Shown: piece by piece, positions 58,390 through 64,000 of the stretch
Numbering within the stretch: the first letter of the stretch is position 1
How the letters are laid out: every line of letters starts with the position of its first letter
Assembly (NCBI GenBank): GCA_964057225.1
Contig: OZ059894.1
Coordinates: 9,248,131 to 9,312,130, forward strand
DNA length: 64,000 nt
Direction of reading: 5' to 3'
Origin: Auanema rhodensis
Lineage: Eukaryota; Nematoda; Chromadorea; Rhabditida; Rhabditidae
Program-made: the position numbers and the translations under genes
The notes under the pieces: generated by a model
What the model was told of the DNA's origin: nothing
The model's input: only the letters and a program-made list of their open reading frames with translations
The model's database searches: none

Positions 58390-61300
58390 GTTGTCCTTCT
58401 TAAGTATCTCTATCACAGTGTCAATCTTAAGTATTTTACCTTGGATATTCTGCTCTTTTTCACTGTTAATCATCTAGCTATTTCACCTCATTTTTATTTT
58501 TTTCCGCAGCCCTTTTCTCTTTCTTTCAATTAGGACATACTTCCTGTTTCTTGAGAAACATGGTAATGTAGCTTTTTCTTTTAAATTTAACTTAAGCGCT
58601 GATGTCATGCAGCAGGTTTAATCTCTCAGTGTGCCCTCTTTTTTCTTTGTTTTCATCAAATTTTGCCATATTATAATACTAAATGTATTATCTCAGATGA
58701 ATTTCTAAAAGGGCTAGACTAATCGGACAACTTCAAATAAAGATTTAGAAGTTTTTGTTTTGTTGTATATCCTTTTTCATCTTATAACACTTCTATTTTT
58801 ATTTTCAATTCTTCTTTTTCATCTTAATATTATTGCGCTTTACATGAGCATAAGCTTCTAAAGAGGCTATATCAACATCATCATCAGCTTCACATACTTT
58901 CTATTTCATCATCATTGTCTGAGCTATTATACGTAATCTAGCTTCATAAAATCAACAACATTAACATCGTATAGCTTTTCCGTGAAAAGGGCTGTCCACC
59001 AACTTCGATGTTGACCTGATGTTGTCTATAAAAAATTCCAGATTACATATAGCTAATGAAGCATCATCATCATCATGTTACTGATGTAATCTGCTTGAGC
59101 ATCATGTTCTAATGCCTCAATGCCTTCAGATGTCCTCTCGATGTCCGTTAATATACGTGACGGAGTCGATATATTCTCAAGTCATTCACTTATTCTCCTC
59201 AAACATCTTTGAGCTATTTGAGCTCATTAGGTAATCTCAACGCTAGTCTACAACGGTTCCATTCATGACTATTCAACCTCCTACTCATGCTGGCACCCAT
59301 CGACCCTTCCTTATTTCTCTTCATTCATATTTCTCATTCGAATGCTTGATCTCTTTCGATTATGATCTTTATCACATAATCGTTCGATTTGTAATAATCA
59401 AGATCTTTATTCTAAACGTATTCACTCATTGTTCTCTGTTCATTTCACTTTCTCATCAAACTTTACCTTTCATCACTTAGTGAACTAACTCAAATGTATT
59501 TTGAAGTTTGTTCACTTTTGCTTCTCTTGCTGCCCACTCTCTCAACGTCAACTCAGTACCTCCAGCACATATTAAACAAACATGTGTACACATGTATGTA
59601 CCGACTTCAAAAAAAGTTTGTTTTGGTCTAATATCATGCTGGTGATGCAGTTAACGTCCATCCTTACATACGTTTACTTATTCGTATGAATTGTCATTCA
59701 ATTTACCAATAAACTGATCAACAAACTGTTTGCATCTTCCTTTTCATCTTCTCTTCACTCTTTTTCCCTTCAATGCATCTTTCCTTATACTTCATTTTCC
59801 GCTTCGGTTCTTGAGACAGATGAACATTTTATTGTTTTTTCGCCTCAAATCTGCCAAAACAGAGATGGCGTCATCGTGTTCCGTATTGCTTTTCACTTAG
59901 TGGTCAGCTGAAAAGCTTATGCTTGCAACCTTTTTCTATACTCTTCAATGTTAGCTCAGATCCTTGAAATATTTTTATTTTCTCCGCAGACAAGTGTATG
60001 TATATCTTGCATTGACTTTTGGCGTTTTCCTTCATCTTCTCCAAAATCTTTAACAAATCTTGCAATCATCAACATCGCTAAATTGAAAGTAAGAAAGCAT
60101 ACAAAACGCAGAATATTGAAGTTGAATGGTAAGTACTTTGCTGTGCACTATGTTGCTTCTAAGCCATGTTTCATGATGATTCAGGATATAGCTCAAATGT
60201 GATGCTTTGATTTTTCCTGTCCTCAAGCTAATTATCCCAAAATCTGAAGACATGCGTTGACATTTCCGAAACAAAATATGGACCTTTGTCTTCAAAGCTT
60301 CCATTTCATCCGCAATATGCGAAGGGTCATTTCACGTTCCATCTTGCCAGCAAAGCCGAAGCTTAGAATGAAATTCCATTAAAAGTTCTTTGTCTATGTA
60401 TTTGAGCTGTTCTCTCTTTCCCTTCCGATTTATATCAATTCCATCTCTTTCATTCTGTTATACTCCTTAGAACGTGAGTCCACTGCCAATTATTTGGTTC
60501 AGCTGGAACCATTCCTCGTAGCCGATTCAGCAGATTATCCCTCCCAATGTCTGCTGTCTCTGTCTTCCATTTATCTCCATTCCCTTTCCCCTTTGTTCAT
60601 TTTCCTTTTTAAAAACTTTGTTTCATGAAGCACTTGCTCATCTGATCATTCTAATGTTCTGAGAACAAGCTGTCCATCAACATCATAAACTTTCTCGACG
60701 AATATATGTTATAACTTTGTATCTCCATTCCCTTATTAGACAACCAACTTGAACTATACTCTTCATCCGTTTCCTATTCAACTACTATTTCATCTTATTC
60801 ACCCAATATGCACTTATGTTGTTTGTCTTTTAATCATATCATACTGATATCACTTCTTTTGTATAACCTTAAGCTATTAACTATGCAAAATCTTTATTTC
60901 TATACACCGTATACCCAACCTTCATTTCATTTCTCCCTCTCTCTCTTTCTCTTTACAACATCTTTCTAAGTTTTCTCACCGAAAACTTTTTTCTTCGTTT
61001 GAAATATTTTCTAGAAATTCAATAACAATATAGAAACAACCGTGTCAATCATTGCGCAGAATAAAAATAAAATTTCCGTTGATTAACGTCTCATGATTGC
61101 GTGAATTCACGTACTTACCCACGCCATCTGTTGTAGCGTATAGCCCTATATAGTATCTATTTCACATGAATACTTTTATTTTATTTTAAAATTCATTTCA
61201 TTTTAATTTCTTTTCGGCAATTCTATTTGTTTTGAAACCCTTTTTTCGCATTAAGGGCAACTCATTTGAAGGACTGTGTTATCCATAGAAATGTGTTCTG

Positions 61301-62014
61301 ATTACTTGTTACTTACAAAAGTCTGTAGGTTGATGGAAACGCCAATCACCCAATATTGACTACATTGATAGCTAAAACATTCATTTCATTGAAAACGAGA
61401 TAGCACACAGCAAGCTATTGCAAACAAATCTGAAATCTTGACCTTTGTCAGGCGTCAACGCTGTTGCTCACCATTTTAGCATCTTCAACTTTGCACTCTC
61501 TACTTCGCCATCGAAGCAGCATAATCAGGCGTTGGCTTCTTCCAGTGTCCAGCCTTGTTTTCCCCTTGTCACCTTTCTTTCTAATCTTTTCATTGTTGCT
61601 CTAACAGCATGTTTTTGCAACAATTCTGAATATGATCATGTTGAGCATAGCTAAAACGCCCCCTCCGTTTTTTCCGGTTGCTCAATTCATTGTCGGTATC
61701 CATTCTAGTTCTTTGCTGTCTTTCAAACGAGAGTTACCGAAGATGCCATTTCAAAGTTCTTTGAAGCTAAATGCCTTTTCAGACTGTTCTTTGGCGGTCA
61801 TTAAGACTTAACAGCCACAAAATGAACTTCATCTATCGTGCTTACTCACATCTTTTCCAGAAAATGCAAGAGGTTGAAAGATAGAGCAGCCGGTTGAGGG
61901 TGGCAAAATATGAGAATATGAAGTGAAATAGAGAGAGATAGGGAGCAAGAGAGAGAAAATGAGAATTTTTGAAAGAAAAGAATATTCTAAAATAGACTGA
62001 AGATGGATGCAAAA

Positions 62015-62015
62015 C

Positions 62016-62063
<48 letters not shown>

Positions 62064-62070
62064 CTCTCTT
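62015..62070. repeat. (CT)n microsatellite
   Basis: About 45 bp of CT dinucleotides with two short interruptions. Confidence 0.93.
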
Positions 62071-64000
62071 TATTAACTTCTCTTTCTTTCATCTCATCTT
62101 CATTTCTCTTACTTCCTTCTCATCATTCTCATATCCTCTATATCTGTTAGCTTCTATAGATTCTTGTAGCTCATGACTTATTGAATATTAATATTACTTA
62201 AACTTCACTATCCTGCCATCTCATCACTTGTAGAAATATATTTTATTTACGTATTACATCATGTGTGTCCGACAGTAGTCGTTTTCAACTAGAGAGATAG
62301 ATATATGTTTTTCCTTCTTCTGTTCCGGTTGCCGATATGTTATAAAGCTTATGCTCTCTTTCAGCAGTACTTTGCAAGTACAGCCTAGTCACATTTCCAA
62401 GGTATTTGGTTTCTACTGTTGATCTGAACTCTCTTTGTCTAGAGTTCATGCTTTTCAGAGTTTTTTTGCTCGAAATTTAGAGATTAATTCTCACTTTTTT
62501 CATTCAAATGACTTCTTTAATGGTATACGATATCATTGGAAAAAAGAATTGAAAAAATGCCAAATCTTGTCATTCATTATATTACTTTATTTGACCAGGC
62601 TTTTAGAAAAAATGCAAAATATAAGGCTTTTTTGCAGTTTGAAATGAAAAAAAAGGATGAATTGCTTCAAACGACGTTCTTTAAAAGTTTATGAAGAGAA
62701 TAATGCTCTCTTTGCTCTTTAAAAAACTTCCTGTATCGACCTCCCTGAGGAGCAATTGCCAAGTTTGATACTGCTTTGTCTTGTTCTCTTTTTCTTTCAT
62801 TTTTTTTCACTTCATCTTCCCCAATCTTTTTCTATTTTAGCCACAATTTGTTCTCCTCTTTCTCGCCCCCACATCATGAGATTTGATATGAAAAATTTGC
62901 TTGAACCTCTGCCAAGCGGATGAACTCATCTGGCTGGACTAGATTCAAACACAACGTTTATTCCAAAGCTTTTAAAAAACATTTTCTTTCCAACTTCATC
63001 AACTGCCCTTTGCGTTGAAAAGGCACGTAGCACGACGTTTTGCACGACTTCTTGGACTTCATCATCATCGTCATGATTTTCTTTTTCATATTTGCAGATC
63101 TACGCTTGGACGTAAATTGTAGTTAAGAGCTCTTGAGAAAAATAATAATTTTCAAAATGAACTTCATCAAGAAGCATTAATGTTTTCTTGTTTTTTTGAA
63201 CTTTTTGACCTTTTTTTTCTTGAGTGGAAAATGTTTGATATTAGTTCAATAAACAACTCTGTCGTGTTATTAAAAGCAGATCTACGTATATAGCTATGTA
63301 TAAGCAATATGAGCATACTTTACATGAAATTTTTTCAAAATAATTACTCTATTATAGCCTCATAAAGAGTAATTTTAATTAAAATCTATCTTATATCTTA
63401 TATATTCATATATTTAAAACTAAAATTTTAATTATATCGCTATACGTGTAATATATATATGAAAGAACAGTCATTTTAATCTTTTTTTGTTGGTTCCTAT
63501 GACCTTTAAGCTGTTTGATGACCTCGTTCAACTGCTCCTTTTCTTCATCACACAGCTCTTATCGCAGTTTTTCATATTTTTCTCTTTTTTCATATTTTTA
63601 TCCGCTTTGCTCATAGTAATTTGATATAAACCTGCAGTTGTTTGTTGCAACTTTCTTCACCAAAAAACTGGGAAAAAATCTGGTCTGAAGCTGGAAATCT
63701 CACCAACAAAAAAAAAGAATCTGTCAACAAGGGCTATGCCTTCAGGCAATATGCTGGTCCTTTAAAAGGAACATCAGCTATGGCATCAACTTGTTAAAGA
63801 CAGACAAATAAATATAAAAGCCGTTTAGCAAAAAGGATGATCTCCTGGTCGTTGATGTTTCAAGTTGCGGTTTTGATGGCACATGCTTTCGTTTATATCC
63901 GTTTTCTCACACTTTTCGCCGAATTCTCATAAATTTTTATTTCTATTAACAGTATTAAAAAAATTATTCGATACAAGCTATTCTATACATATACATACAT

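Overview
The window reads as nuclear DNA of a nematode. It is AT-rich, its genes are dense in small introns (mostly about 42-60 nt with T-rich ends), it carries a ground-like (nematode-restricted) secreted protein and a nematode-style Cys-loop receptor, and the intergenic DNA is full of GA/CT microsatellites. I cannot name the genus. All gene models were built by hand from reading frames, GT/GC-AG boundaries, exon phase and remembered family features; no search was run. Layout: (1) 1-6878 is a tandem array of about 264-bp units, each with one tRNA-Phe(GAA) gene on the minus strand. 26 complete copies are present and the array runs off the left edge. (2) 7009-18000 holds small genes: a secretory kinase-like gene (-), a MEMO1 orthologue (+), a ground-like protein (-) and a WAP-domain secreted protein (+). 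(3) 18192-33391 is one very large minus-strand gene of 44 exons and about 2989 residues. Its signal peptide, three SRCR domains, parallel beta-helix repeats, CUB-like region, C-type lectin domain, single membrane span and C-terminal PDZ ligand match the Bark beetle/Anakonda family. A tRNA-Ala(AGC) gene lies inside one of its introns. (4) 35503-45024 holds a tiny membrane protein (+), VPS39 (-), CDK5RAP3 (+) and a Cys-loop ligand-gated channel subunit (+). VPS39 and CDK5RAP3 are divergent across 289 bp. CDK5RAP3 and the channel subunit are only about 200 bp apart on the same strand and could form an operon. (5) 45443-47609 is calcineurin B (-). (6) 47610-64000 has no gene I can support and is low-complexity, largely pyrimidine-rich on the plus strand. 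Functional links are loose: VPS39 is a HOPS endolysosomal tether, CDK5RAP3 belongs to the UFM1/ER-phagy machinery, calcineurin B is the Ca2+ regulatory subunit of a phosphatase, and Bark acts in epithelial junctions. The most unusual features are the tRNA-Phe array with block duplications, the intronic tRNA-Ala, two well-supported GC-AG introns, and the nearly complete Bark-like gene model.
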